32,774 bases of DNA. Origin: Desulfobacterales bacterium. Its GTDB lineage: Bacteria > Desulfobacterota > Desulfobacteria > Desulfobacterales > Desulfobacteraceae. How positions within the stretch are numbered: position 1 is the stretch's first letter; each line of letters begins with the position of its first letter. The translations under genes were made by a program, and so were the position numbers. The DNA lies in assembly GCA_019038815.1 (NCBI GenBank), contig JAHOYS010000382.1, positions 1 through 32,774 on the forward strand, read 5' to 3'. The notes beneath the pieces were generated by a model. It was given only the letters and a program-made list of their open reading frames with translations, had not been told where the DNA came from and did no database searches. Positions 9,101 through 17,678 of this stretch are shown piece by piece.

Positions 9101-12100
9101 GGCAAAGGAAAGGCCATTGCCGCACCAAATCCAAAAGGGCAGGTATTAAGCGTCAGGCGGTGTTTTGAAAATATCCGGCCTGATATCACCCCGGAAGATA
9201 TCGGATTTATTGAAGCACATGGTACATCCACCACTATCGGTGATCAGGCAGAGCTTGAAACCTTGAATTCCATATATAAGAATGCCAGTGCCGGTATCAG
9301 TTCCATAAAATCTCAGATCGGTCACCTTTTAGGGTGTGCTGGATCAGCAGGGCTTTTAAAGGCATTATTAACTGTTAACAAAGGAATTTTGCCACCCAAT
9401 GGTCGATTTGAAACCCTTTCAAAAAATCATGATTTAAATGGATCATCCCTGTTCATTGTAAAAGATTCACAAGAATGGAAACCTGAAGGCAGCACATCCA
9501 GAAAGGCTGCTGTTTCTTCTTACGGGTTTGGCGGTATCAACTATCATATTGTTGTTGAGCAGATGACCCAGAGTTACAAGCAGATTCCCCGGGATATTTT
9601 TACCAACCCTGCCTATGATTTTAATGATGACAGAATTGTGGTTGCAGGCCTCGGGGTTTTCCTTCCGGGTGCAAAAAACACAGAGGAGTTCTGGGAGAAA
9701 CTTCAATCAGGGGAAAAACAATTGTCCCATATCCCGGCTGTCCAGTTTGACAATGATGCCTATGCAGATCTTGATAAAAATTCCAATTACAGGCTTCCCA
9801 AAGTAAATGCGGGTGTGGTCAAAGAACATAAGTTCAATAATTTGAAATACAGAATGCCCCCAATGATGGTAAAATCCATTGAAAGGGGACAGATCTTCGG
9901 GCTGGAAGCAGCCAGTGAGGCACTTGAAAGTTCAGGCCTGCTTGCGCAGCTGTCTGCCGATAATAAAGTCGGCGTCATTCTTGGTACCATTTCAGGAGAA
10001 CGCCAGAGCAAAAATATTATCAGGGTCAGAAAGCAATTTATCGGCAATATCATTAAAAATTGTTCCAGGATTGATTCTGCAAAACTCAACAGACTTTCAA
10101 AACAGGTTGTGGAATTCATCCGGGATACGATTCCGGAGAACAATGAAGATACCACCCCCGGGCTTTTATCCAATATTATCTCAGGCAGGATAACCAATTA
10201 TTTTGGTCTCAACGGGGCTAATTACGTGATTGATGCATCCTGTGCATCTTCCTCCATTGCCATAAGAAATGCAGCCAGGAATTTAAAACACAAAGATCTT
10301 GATTTTGTCCTTGCAGGCGGGGTCGACTGCAACCTGTACCCGGCAGTTCTCATGGCATTCAAACGCCTTGGCCTTTTGTCGGAAGGAGACTGTAACTTTT
10401 ATGATTCAAGGGCTGACGGGTATGTCATGGGCGAGGGCGCAGCTATCCATATTATGACCACCTATAAAAAGGCCAGAGAGTACAATATGGAGATTCTGGG
10501 CGAGATCAACGAAAGCTCTGTGCGCTCAAGTGTGCCGGATCATCTGCTTGCTCCTTCTGAACAGACCTTTGTATCCACCATAAACGAAACCTATTATAAA
10601 TCCGGGATCAGAAAGCAGGATATCAATCATCTGGATGTATTTGCATTTTCCAATATTTTTGGAGATATCGTTGAAAAGCAGGTGATCGAACATTGTTTTG
10701 ACCATGAAATGCATTGTGGAAACGTTAAATCCCAATTTGGATATTTTAAAGCTGCCAACCCGGCTGTTGCTTTAGCAAAGCTTATGCTCATGAACAAGAA
10801 GAGGAAAATTCTGCCCGACTTTAATTATAATTCCGAGCATTCCATTTTAAATGACAGCACCATTTTAAAGCCTGCCCAACAGATGATTGTAAAGTCCAAA
10901 GGGCAGCCCTTCAGGTTTGCGGCCAATGTCAACGGTATCGGCGGTAATCACTGCCATATGATCATGAGCACATTGCCGGCCCGGCTTGAAAGCCAGGAAG
11001 AGGTTGTGGAAGCGGAGTTCAAGGCAGCAGCTGGAGATGATATCGTATTAATAGATCATGCTTACTCTGCTGATAATATGGGTAAAAAATTGAGAATGGT
11101 CGCGCTTCTTTCCGGACAGGGTGCCCAGAGAAGCCGCATGATGAAGGAACTTTTCAAAAAAGATGACCATATCAGAAAAATAATGGAAAAAGGCGAAAAG
11201 ATTTTTGTTGAACAGCGTGGTTACTCTCTGCTGGAGTTGATGTTCGGCACGGATGATTCCATTAACTCAACACAGAATACTCAACCGGCAGTCTTCCTTT
11301 CTTCTGCCGCTGTTTACAGCCGACTGTCCCGGGAAGGATTTTCACCCGATTACTTCATCGGTCACAGTGTGGGAGAATACACAGCCCTTTTTTGCAGCGG
11401 CGTGCTTTCTTTTGACGATGCCATGCGTCTGATCATCAAACGCTCAGACCTTATGCATGAAGCCACGTTAAAGGTGCCGGGTAAAATCATGGTGGTATTT
11501 AAAAATGAAAAAGAGACAGGGCATCTGATCAGAAAAGCCTTTATTTCCAATATCTATATTACCAATAAAAATAGCGAAAAACAGACTGCTGTCTCAGGAA
11601 AGGCTGAGGATATTGATAAGTTCTGCACTTTTCTGACCCAGCAGGAGGTTTTTTACAAAAAGCTGAATCTTACAGGTGCCTTTCATACGCCGCTGTTGAA
11701 AGAGGCTTCACAAAAATTAAGGGAGTATCTGGATACGGTTACCTTTAATGATACCTGGTTTGGGAAAATTATTTCCAATACCACTGCAAGGCCATATCCT
11801 GAGAGGCCCGAAGATGTAAAAGATCTGCTGGCAAGACAGATTATCTCTCCGGTTGAATTTATTAAATCCATTGAGAATGTGTATATATCCGGCAGGACCC
11901 ATTTTATAGAGATCGGTCCATCAAGGCTGCTGGTGAATCTATTGAAAAATATTAATATCGGAGAATATGCCACAGCTGTTTCTGTGGATGCGAAAACTGG
12001 AGAAATCAAATCATTTGAAGAGTGTAGAAAATATCTCATAAGCTGCAATGCAATTTTTGAGACAAAACCTGTCCCTGTAAGCGGTCTGAAAATTACCCCT

Positions 12101-15100
12101 GAGAATAGAGAGGAGTTGCCAAAAATAGAAATGTCTGAAGATTTTGAATCCTTTAAACAGAATAATCAGGAACTGGTCGATCAGATCCTTTACAAGGAAT
12201 ATCAGCACCAGAAACGTCAATCTGCTATTAATGCCATTGAAAGATATGATTTTAATACCAACAAAATATTAATTTCAGGTGTTTCTGTAGGGCTTCCGGG
12301 CAAAGCAAGGCGCGTGTTTGCTGCCGATAATTTTGATGCTATTCTCAATGGCGAAAACTTTATTGATTCCCTGACAGTTGAAGCCCAGGAGAAAATTATT
12401 GATAAGAATATCACCAAACTTTATAAACAGCCTGATGGTAATGCAAGATTTGTCCAGATCACTAAAGCTGAAGATGTGATCCATCTGGCAGGACAGTTAG
12501 GGTATTTTAACCTCAATGATGAATACGGCATTAAAGAACAATATGATATCACCATGGCTATAGGTATTGCTGCCGGGATTGAAGCCTTAAAAGACGCGAA
12601 CATACCTCTTGTCATGCAGTATAAAAAGGTGAAAGACGGAAAGACCATGATTCCTGACGGGTTTGCTCTGCCCGAAGAGATGCAGGAAGAAACAGGGGTG
12701 ATTATTACATCGTTATGGCCCAATGGCGAAACCCTGCTGTCAGAGTTTGAAAAATATTTTTATGAGAAAATGTTTCTTAAACCCTATGAAGAGTTTGAAA
12801 AAATTTATTATTATCTCATGGAGAAAATAAAAGATCAGGATATTAAAGAACAGCTGACAGAGTGGTTTTTCAAGGCAAAGTCAAGAAAACGGTCAGATTT
12901 TGGTCCTTACAAGTTTGACAGGAATTTTCTGGCCAATGCCTGTCCTCTGGGGTCTGCCCATCTGGCTCAGATTATAAAGGCCAAAGGTCCCAACACGCTG
13001 GTAAGTTCTGCCTGTGCTTCCACTACTCTTGCCATTGGTATTGCTGAAGACTGGATCAGGGTTGGCCGATGTAAAAGAGTGCTTGTGATTGGTGGTGAGA
13101 ATGTGACTACTCCGAGTCAGAATCAGTGGGTGGGATCAGGATTCCTGGCACTTGGGGCCGCCACTATCAAAAAGAGAGTCTCGGAAGCAGCCAAGCCCTT
13201 TGATGAAGACCGTAACGGAACTATCCTGGGTTCCGGTGCTGTAGGTCTTGTCGTTGAAAGTGAAAGCTGTGCAAGGAAAAGAGGCATGAACGGCCAGTGT
13301 GAGATTCTTGGCACCCATATCGCCAATTCAGCTTTTCACACCTATAATATTGATGTGCCCCACATGTCCTATGAGATGAAAAAATTCATCAGTAAAGTGG
13401 AAAAACAAAATGGGATTGAGAAAGAAGAGTATGCAGACAAGCTCCTTTTCATGTCCCATGAAACCTACACTCCGGCAAGGGGAGGCAGTGCCGATGCTGA
13501 GGTAACTGTTCTTGAAACAACCTTTGCCGATCATTTGGACAGTATCTGCATATCCAACACCAAGGGATTTACAGGCCATACCCTAGGGGCGGCCATAGAA
13601 GATGTTGTACTGGTCAAGGCGCTCCAGAAAAGAAAAGCTCCCCCCATTGCAAACCTTCAGAAAATACCTGAGCATTTCAGAAAACTCAATTTTTCAGGCC
13701 AGCAGAAAATTAATTCTGAATATGGTCTTCATCTGTCTGCCGGATTTGGTTCTCATTTTGCTTTCATGTTTGTCAAACGGGTAGAGGAAAATCAGGTTGA
13801 AGGCAATGTTCGATATAAGAACTGGGTAAAACAGATCACCGGATCTGAAAATCCTGAACTTAAGATTATTGATAATACCCTTTGTGCTGTGGCCGGAGGG
13901 GAAGCCCTGCCGGTGTTACCAAAGAAAACAAGAAAAATTGTAAAACCGGCAATTACGATTCCTGCCATGCCGGCGGCGCCTGTCCCTGTTGCCGCAGTGA
14001 AAGAAACAGGCACGGCAGTTGAAACCAAACCTGTTGAAGAGACAGCCAAAGGCGTATCTGAAGGTGGCCCTGCTATTGAGCCTGCCATAAAAACAGTTAA
14101 GTCAATAATTGCCGAGCAGACCGGATATACTGCTGATATGCTGGAAGATGATCTGGATCTTGAAGCAGACTTGGGGATTGACACGGTAAAACAGGTTGAA
14201 ATTTTTGCCAAGGTGGCTTCCTATTTCAGCTTTTCAGTACCGGATGATTTAAAACTCCGGGACCTGAACACCATTGCCAAGCTGGCCGACTATGTCGTTA
14301 CAAAAACAGATACCCCAGTGATAGAAACAAAAATTTCTGCTCCTGATGTTCAGATAGATACCCCACCGACACCGGGAGCACCAATCCCCTCCACTGCCAT
14401 TGATACGGTCAAGGACGTTATTGCCGAGCAGACCGGATATGCGGTGGACATGCTGGAAGATGATCTGGATCTTGAGGCAGATCTCGGGATTGATACGGTG
14501 AAACAAGTAGAGATTTTTGCCAAGATCTCTTCCCATTTTGGTTTTCCGGTACCGGATGATTTAAAACTCCGGGATCTGAACACTATTGCCAAACTGGCCG
14601 GGTATATCCAGTCCAGATCCGGTGTGCCTGTTGAAGCGGAAAAACAGGAAGACGCACCAAAACCTGCGCCTGCAGCGGTTGATGAGCCGGCACAGGGTGA
14701 GGATGCAACCGCTGTTGTTAAAGAGGTGATTGCCGTCCAGACCGGATATGCGGTGGACATGCTGGAAGATGATCTGGATCTTGAGGCAGATCTCGGGATT
14801 GATACGGTAAAGCAAGTAGAGATTTTTGCCAAGATCGCTTCCCATTTTGGTTTTTCAGTACCGGATGATTTAAAACTCCGTGATCTGAATACCATTGCCA
14901 AACTGGCCGAGTATATCCAGTCCAGGGCTGGAGCTGTACAAGCGCCTCAAACAGAAGAAGCGACTGCTGTGGAAAACAATGAAGTTCCACCGGTAAGCGA
15001 CATCACCATCCCTTTAAATGAAGATGATGAATTTCCTGATCCTGCATCACCCATCAAACGGCTGATTGTAAGGGTCAGAGAATCCCAGATTCCTGAACTT

Positions 15101-17545
15101 TCCAAAAAGGATTTTACAGGGAAAAAGATCATTGTTTCCCTTGACAGCCACGGGTTTGCCAAAAAAATTATCGAAAAGATAAAAAAGAAAAAAGGCGAAG
15201 TCATTACCATTGGCGGCAAAGGCGCCGATTTTAAGTTTGACCTGACCGATGTCAAAGCCACGGAAAAGAGGGTGGAAGAATTTAAAGAAGTCTATCCGGA
15301 AGTGAACGGGTTCATTCATCTGTCACCACTTGATTACTATTTTGACAGGAAAGATGGAAAAGGTGATTCAGATGATGCTCTCAATACAAGTATCAAATCC
15401 TTTTTTGTCATGCTTAAAGCTCTGTTTAAAACCCTTGATCAAAAAGAGAATATCATCGGGACAATTTCATTCGATTCGGTTGTATTTCCATATATGGAAG
15501 GCTGCGGTGATATCCATCCCATGTTTGCAGGACTTTCCGGCCTTTTGAAAACCGTGAACAAGGAGATGCCGGACACCATGGTCAAGGTGGTGGACTTTTC
15601 TTATAAACAGCCCAAAAAGAGCACGGGAAGGATTGCAGATATATTCTTAAATGAGCTTCTTTGCGATGATACAAGATGCGAGGTGGGATATAAAAATAAA
15701 AAACGGTATGTCCTCTCCATGAAGCCTTCCATCGCAGATAAAACGCAACAAATCATATCTGAGAATGATACCATGCTGGTTACAGGCGGAGCCGGCGGCA
15801 TTACCTATGAAATCATTAAAAAAGTTGTTGAAAAATATAAGACCAACCTGATTATCCTGGATATCAATGATATTTACAGTACCGATCCGAAATATCTGGA
15901 TAAAGCATCTACCGGGGCAGACCTCATGGGTCTGCTCAGAGAGGATATGCCCGGGGTAAAACCCGTTGAAATCAAACGTGCCCTTGATCGCCTGATGCGG
16001 GTTCGGCAGTCACTTGAAAACATTGAATACCTTCAATCTCTGGGTGTCAGTGTTGAGTATAATTGTGTGGATGTAACCAATGCAAAAGCTGTTAAGGAGA
16101 CTGTGGACAAGTATGACAGGATCGACGGCATTTTCCATGCTGCGGGCATGGAAATGAGCCAGTTTATTCCTAAAAAAGAACTCTGGTCTTTTGAACTGGT
16201 TGTGGATGTCAAGGTCAAAGGCATGAGAAATCTTTTACAGGCCTTCAAAGACAGGGAGTATAAATACTTTTTTACTTTCTCATCGGTCACTGCCCGTTTT
16301 GGGAATGAAGGCCAGGTGGATTATACATCTGCCAATGATTTTCTCGGGAAGACGCTTTTCAGGCAGCAACAGCTCCATCCTGAAAGAAATTATAAAGTCT
16401 ATGCATGGACAGCCTGGGACGGCGTTGGCATGGCAACCAATCCAACCGTGAAAAAGGTGCTGGAAGAAAGAGGCATCCAGTTCCTTCCAATGGAACAGGG
16501 TATCAAGTTTTTCATGGCGGATCTCCTGGATAAAACAGACTCTGAAATGGTATTTTCAGGCCTTGATTATTCATTTGACAGGGACGGTCTTCTGGGAGAT
16601 CCTGAGAAAGTCCAATTTCCATTTCTGGGCGATCTGCTGGAAAAGACCCCTGCCGGAACTATCTATTCAAGAGTGCTGGACATGGACCGGGATGTCTTTC
16701 TCCATGATCATACCATGGAAGATGTGCCGCTTTTTCTTGGCGCAACCGGGATTGAAACCATGGCCGAAGTTGCAAGCTCCCTGTCCGAAGATAAATCGCA
16801 TTTTGTTGAATTAACGAATTTTCAGATTCCTTACGGGATCAAGCTTTTAAAGGGACGTCCAAAAGAACTTCTGATTTCAGGAAACAAAGGAAAAGACGGC
16901 TTGTTTAACTGCAGGATAACATCCCAGTTTAAAAATCCCCAAGGCCTTGTTATGGGGGAACCCAAACTTCACTATGAAGGGGAATACAGGTTTGCCGAAA
17001 AGCTTTTAAAATCAAAAAAGATCAAGCTGCCGGAATTCAACCCGGTTTCCCGGAAAGATGATATTGAAACCCTGATATATAATCCCAAACGGCTGTTTAT
17101 GTTCGGCCTTTTCAACACCATCACGGATATTAACTCCTTTGACGGTAAAATATTGATCACAACCGTGGAAGATAAAAGCCGAAAAGAGTTTTTTAAAGGG
17201 GTGAAAGATCCCAATTTTGTGGCTGCCCCCATCCTGCTTGACGCCATATTCCAGACTGGTGGATTACTTGAATTTTTTACCACCTCAAGGACAGTTCTGC
17301 CCTATAAAATAAAGTCCTTGAAGTTTTATAAGGCTGTTGAAAAAAATCGGGAATATTTCTGTATTACCCAGAAGATGGACTCAGGTGAAGAAACCAATAC
17401 CTATAACCTGCAACTGGTTGATAAAAAAGGAAATGTTTTTATCGAAGTGGACAGTTTTGAAATGGTAAAGCTCAACCGCCTTGATCCTGAGGACAGGATA
17501 GTTGACCTGGTTGATTTTTCGTTTTCCAAGGCAAAGGTAAATTAA
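6104..17545 (+). CDS. PUFA-synthase-like (Pfa-like) type I megasynthase, NPD-NPD-KS-KS-AT-KS-ACP3-KR-DH
   Basis: A single 3813-residue iterative-looking fatty-acid/polyketide synthase. Residues 1-230 are an NPD-like TIM-barrel half with the His of the EAGGH motif replaced (EAGGK, K140). Residues 330-600 are a second NPD/PfaD-like enoyl-reductase-type domain with intact EAGGH (H468). KS1 (690-1150) has C903, H1039 and H1074. KS2 (1175-1625) keeps C1380 but has F1513 and Y1547 in place of both His. AT (1660-1965) has GHSVGEY with S1755 and H1861. KS3 (2055-2560) is divergent, with C2304, H2452 (SHETYT) and H2492 (FTGHT). Three ACPs have Thr at 2694, 2798 and 2901, where LGIDS normally carries the phosphopantetheine Ser. 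KR has TGGAGG at 3227, S3394, Y3407 and N3411. DH (3525-3790) has H3536 (HDHTM) and D3713. Substrate and product are unknown. ATG at 6104 follows GGAG at 6093. No PPTase or dedicated release domain is visible. Confidence 0.92.
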   Translation: MIRRILNSRLPLMVYNPVKVFDVKYFKKIFNAGALPVFDTEFLTHDDILQNALLLSKEKFSFGIRLSTHDNELIEKIKQQQMMNLDLLISPLTKDDTPAEFSNFSDTKIVLEIKDININDRIKAVSPHALILKGNEAGGKVSKYSSFVLMQWYLKNSELPIFIHGGVGRYTAAGMFAAGVSGLVMDSQFLMTDEAPVSDNFKKLLAMVDESDSTEINYKGSDIYRVFAKLGTKIVKDLKLAAVEFGDDPNGRQKIYEAIADNMAAFDNEDTPFIQSLFYLGQDGVFAKDFVKESTSLKEIISSFFKSIGENLNFIDNNDPIKPGSPFAKDQGTKFPLIQGPMANISDNSDFANKVLKEGALPFFAVGSLPEQLADDMLKDGAKKVDNFGAGLVGIEAFNPAVKQHLDMVKKYKVPYALFAGGIPSQAVELEEAGTKTYLHTPSVSMMENALKSGCRRFIFEGGEAGGHVGTLSSMVLWEDAIATLINKNYDLTGLYLVFAGGISTCFASFFISGLTSFLAAKGAKIGIQVGTAYLFADEIVATKSIKPQYQEIIIRENETMVIGKSLGLASRTAPTEFARRMVENETRMMKNKESLKTRKRVFEKKNIGSLLIGAKGFLPDFKNPGPENYTWFEDEEHKEKGNFLVGDSLAFFDRSVTIKQIHDKYFEAKSALYTNINFLEIFSSSKNKINDEIAVVGIGCTLPDADDPDSLWENILNKKYSISQIPDSRLDHDLYYDPDKSAEDKTYTTLAGHVDHFEFEWERFGYAEGKEKRLSRSQKMVLQTAYKAVENAGFLGDDNRLACDDPARTAVIIATCLSNELGNDLQLKYWYPQLVSMMEKTDEYQILSDEEKEGVKQALMEGLEGENKGYDPVHGMLLNIEASRIARHLGIRGANYVVDAACASSVTALDAATDELLSGEHDQVIVGGVNTNLTPEAFVGFAKMGTLSKVGSFPFDERADGFILGEGSVVFVLKRMKDAIRDKNRILGIINSIGSSSDGKGKAIAAPNPKGQVLSVRRCFENIRPDITPEDIGFIEAHGTSTTIGDQAELETLNSIYKNASAGISSIKSQIGHLLGCAGSAGLLKALLTVNKGILPPNGRFETLSKNHDLNGSSLFIVKDSQEWKPEGSTSRKAAVSSYGFGGINYHIVVEQMTQSYKQIPRDIFTNPAYDFNDDRIVVAGLGVFLPGAKNTEEFWEKLQSGEKQLSHIPAVQFDNDAYADLDKNSNYRLPKVNAGVVKEHKFNNLKYRMPPMMVKSIERGQIFGLEAASEALESSGLLAQLSADNKVGVILGTISGERQSKNIIRVRKQFIGNIIKNCSRIDSAKLNRLSKQVVEFIRDTIPENNEDTTPGLLSNIISGRITNYFGLNGANYVIDASCASSSIAIRNAARNLKHKDLDFVLAGGVDCNLYPAVLMAFKRLGLLSEGDCNFYDSRADGYVMGEGAAIHIMTTYKKAREYNMEILGEINESSVRSSVPDHLLAPSEQTFVSTINETYYKSGIRKQDINHLDVFAFSNIFGDIVEKQVIEHCFDHEMHCGNVKSQFGYFKAANPAVALAKLMLMNKKRKILPDFNYNSEHSILNDSTILKPAQQMIVKSKGQPFRFAANVNGIGGNHCHMIMSTLPARLESQEEVVEAEFKAAAGDDIVLIDHAYSADNMGKKLRMVALLSGQGAQRSRMMKELFKKDDHIRKIMEKGEKIFVEQRGYSLLELMFGTDDSINSTQNTQPAVFLSSAAVYSRLSREGFSPDYFIGHSVGEYTALFCSGVLSFDDAMRLIIKRSDLMHEATLKVPGKIMVVFKNEKETGHLIRKAFISNIYITNKNSEKQTAVSGKAEDIDKFCTFLTQQEVFYKKLNLTGAFHTPLLKEASQKLREYLDTVTFNDTWFGKIISNTTARPYPERPEDVKDLLARQIISPVEFIKSIENVYISGRTHFIEIGPSRLLVNLLKNINIGEYATAVSVDAKTGEIKSFEECRKYLISCNAIFETKPVPVSGLKITPENREELPKIEMSEDFESFKQNNQELVDQILYKEYQHQKRQSAINAIERYDFNTNKILISGVSVGLPGKARRVFAADNFDAILNGENFIDSLTVEAQEKIIDKNITKLYKQPDGNARFVQITKAEDVIHLAGQLGYFNLNDEYGIKEQYDITMAIGIAAGIEALKDANIPLVMQYKKVKDGKTMIPDGFALPEEMQEETGVIITSLWPNGETLLSEFEKYFYEKMFLKPYEEFEKIYYYLMEKIKDQDIKEQLTEWFFKAKSRKRSDFGPYKFDRNFLANACPLGSAHLAQIIKAKGPNTLVSSACASTTLAIGIAEDWIRVGRCKRVLVIGGENVTTPSQNQWVGSGFLALGAATIKKRVSEAAKPFDEDRNGTILGSGAVGLVVESESCARKRGMNGQCEILGTHIANSAFHTYNIDVPHMSYEMKKFISKVEKQNGIEKEEYADKLLFMSHETYTPARGGSADAEVTVLETTFADHLDSICISNTKGFTGHTLGAAIEDVVLVKALQKRKAPPIANLQKIPEHFRKLNFSGQQKINSEYGLHLSAGFGSHFAFMFVKRVEENQVEGNVRYKNWVKQITGSENPELKIIDNTLCAVAGGEALPVLPKKTRKIVKPAITIPAMPAAPVPVAAVKETGTAVETKPVEETAKGVSEGGPAIEPAIKTVKSIIAEQTGYTADMLEDDLDLEADLGIDTVKQVEIFAKVASYFSFSVPDDLKLRDLNTIAKLADYVVTKTDTPVIETKISAPDVQIDTPPTPGAPIPSTAIDTVKDVIAEQTGYAVDMLEDDLDLEADLGIDTVKQVEIFAKISSHFGFPVPDDLKLRDLNTIAKLAGYIQSRSGVPVEAEKQEDAPKPAPAAVDEPAQGEDATAVVKEVIAVQTGYAVDMLEDDLDLEADLGIDTVKQVEIFAKIASHFGFSVPDDLKLRDLNTIAKLAEYIQSRAGAVQAPQTEEATAVENNEVPPVSDITIPLNEDDEFPDPASPIKRLIVRVRESQIPELSKKDFTGKKIIVSLDSHGFAKKIIEKIKKKKGEVITIGGKGADFKFDLTDVKATEKRVEEFKEVYPEVNGFIHLSPLDYYFDRKDGKGDSDDALNTSIKSFFVMLKALFKTLDQKENIIGTISFDSVVFPYMEGCGDIHPMFAGLSGLLKTVNKEMPDTMVKVVDFSYKQPKKSTGRIADIFLNELLCDDTRCEVGYKNKKRYVLSMKPSIADKTQQIISENDTMLVTGGAGGITYEIIKKVVEKYKTNLIILDINDIYSTDPKYLDKASTGADLMGLLREDMPGVKPVEIKRALDRLMRVRQSLENIEYLQSLGVSVEYNCVDVTNAKAVKETVDKYDRIDGIFHAAGMEMSQFIPKKELWSFELVVDVKVKGMRNLLQAFKDREYKYFFTFSSVTARFGNEGQVDYTSANDFLGKTLFRQQQLHPERNYKVYAWTAWDGVGMATNPTVKKVLEERGIQFLPMEQGIKFFMADLLDKTDSEMVFSGLDYSFDRDGLLGDPEKVQFPFLGDLLEKTPAGTIYSRVLDMDRDVFLHDHTMEDVPLFLGATGIETMAEVASSLSEDKSHFVELTNFQIPYGIKLLKGRPKELLISGNKGKDGLFNCRITSQFKNPQGLVMGEPKLHYEGEYRFAEKLLKSKKIKLPEFNPVSRKDDIETLIYNPKRLFMFGLFNTITDINSFDGKILITTVEDKSRKEFFKGVKDPNFVAAPILLDAIFQTGGLLEFFTTSRTVLPYKIKSLKFYKAVEKNREYFCITQKMDSGEETNTYNLQLVDKKGNVFIEVDSFEMVKLNRLDPEDRIVDLVDFSFSKAKVN
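14120..14924 (+). repeat. Three tandem acyl-carrier-protein repeats inside the megasynthase gene
   Basis: Three copies of a roughly 70-residue ACP module lie at a period of 103-104 residues, joined by Pro/Ala-rich linkers. Copies 2 (14432-14615) and 3 (14741-14924) differ at only about 9 of 184 nucleotides by my count, while copy 1 (from 14120) is clearly more diverged. All three read LGIDTVKQVEIF with an acg codon at the Thr. Confidence 0.9.
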
Positions 17546-17547
17546 AA

Positions 17548-17585
17548 ATAATACTTCTGCCTGAAATGCCAGGCAGAAGTATTAT
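17548..17585. terminator. Perfect 16-bp hairpin just after the megasynthase stop codon
   Basis: ATAATACTTCTGCCTG and its exact reverse complement flank a 6-nt loop (AAATGC), starting 2 nt after the TAA. No T-run follows on the plus strand, so classical intrinsic termination is uncertain. It may instead protect the 3' end of the mRNA or attenuate transcription into the SDR gene. Confidence 0.6.
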
Positions 17586-17678
17586 CAGTCTTTAAATCAT
17601 AAATGCGGTTATCTTTTTTTGTCACCATACACATTTTATAGAATATTGTATAATAAATTTTTTTGAACTGGAGGTCAT

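Noticed and set aside
8791-9234. 147-aa minus-strand ORF and other long ORFs inside 6104-17545
   Set aside because: They are antisense to conserved KS, AT and KR motifs of the megasynthase, which establish the coding frame.
14350-14901. 183-aa minus-strand ORF, with two similar ORFs (13792-14211 and 14561-14845)
   Set aside because: These are antisense shadows of the three ACP repeats. Their mutual similarity comes from the repeats, and they have no ribosome binding site.
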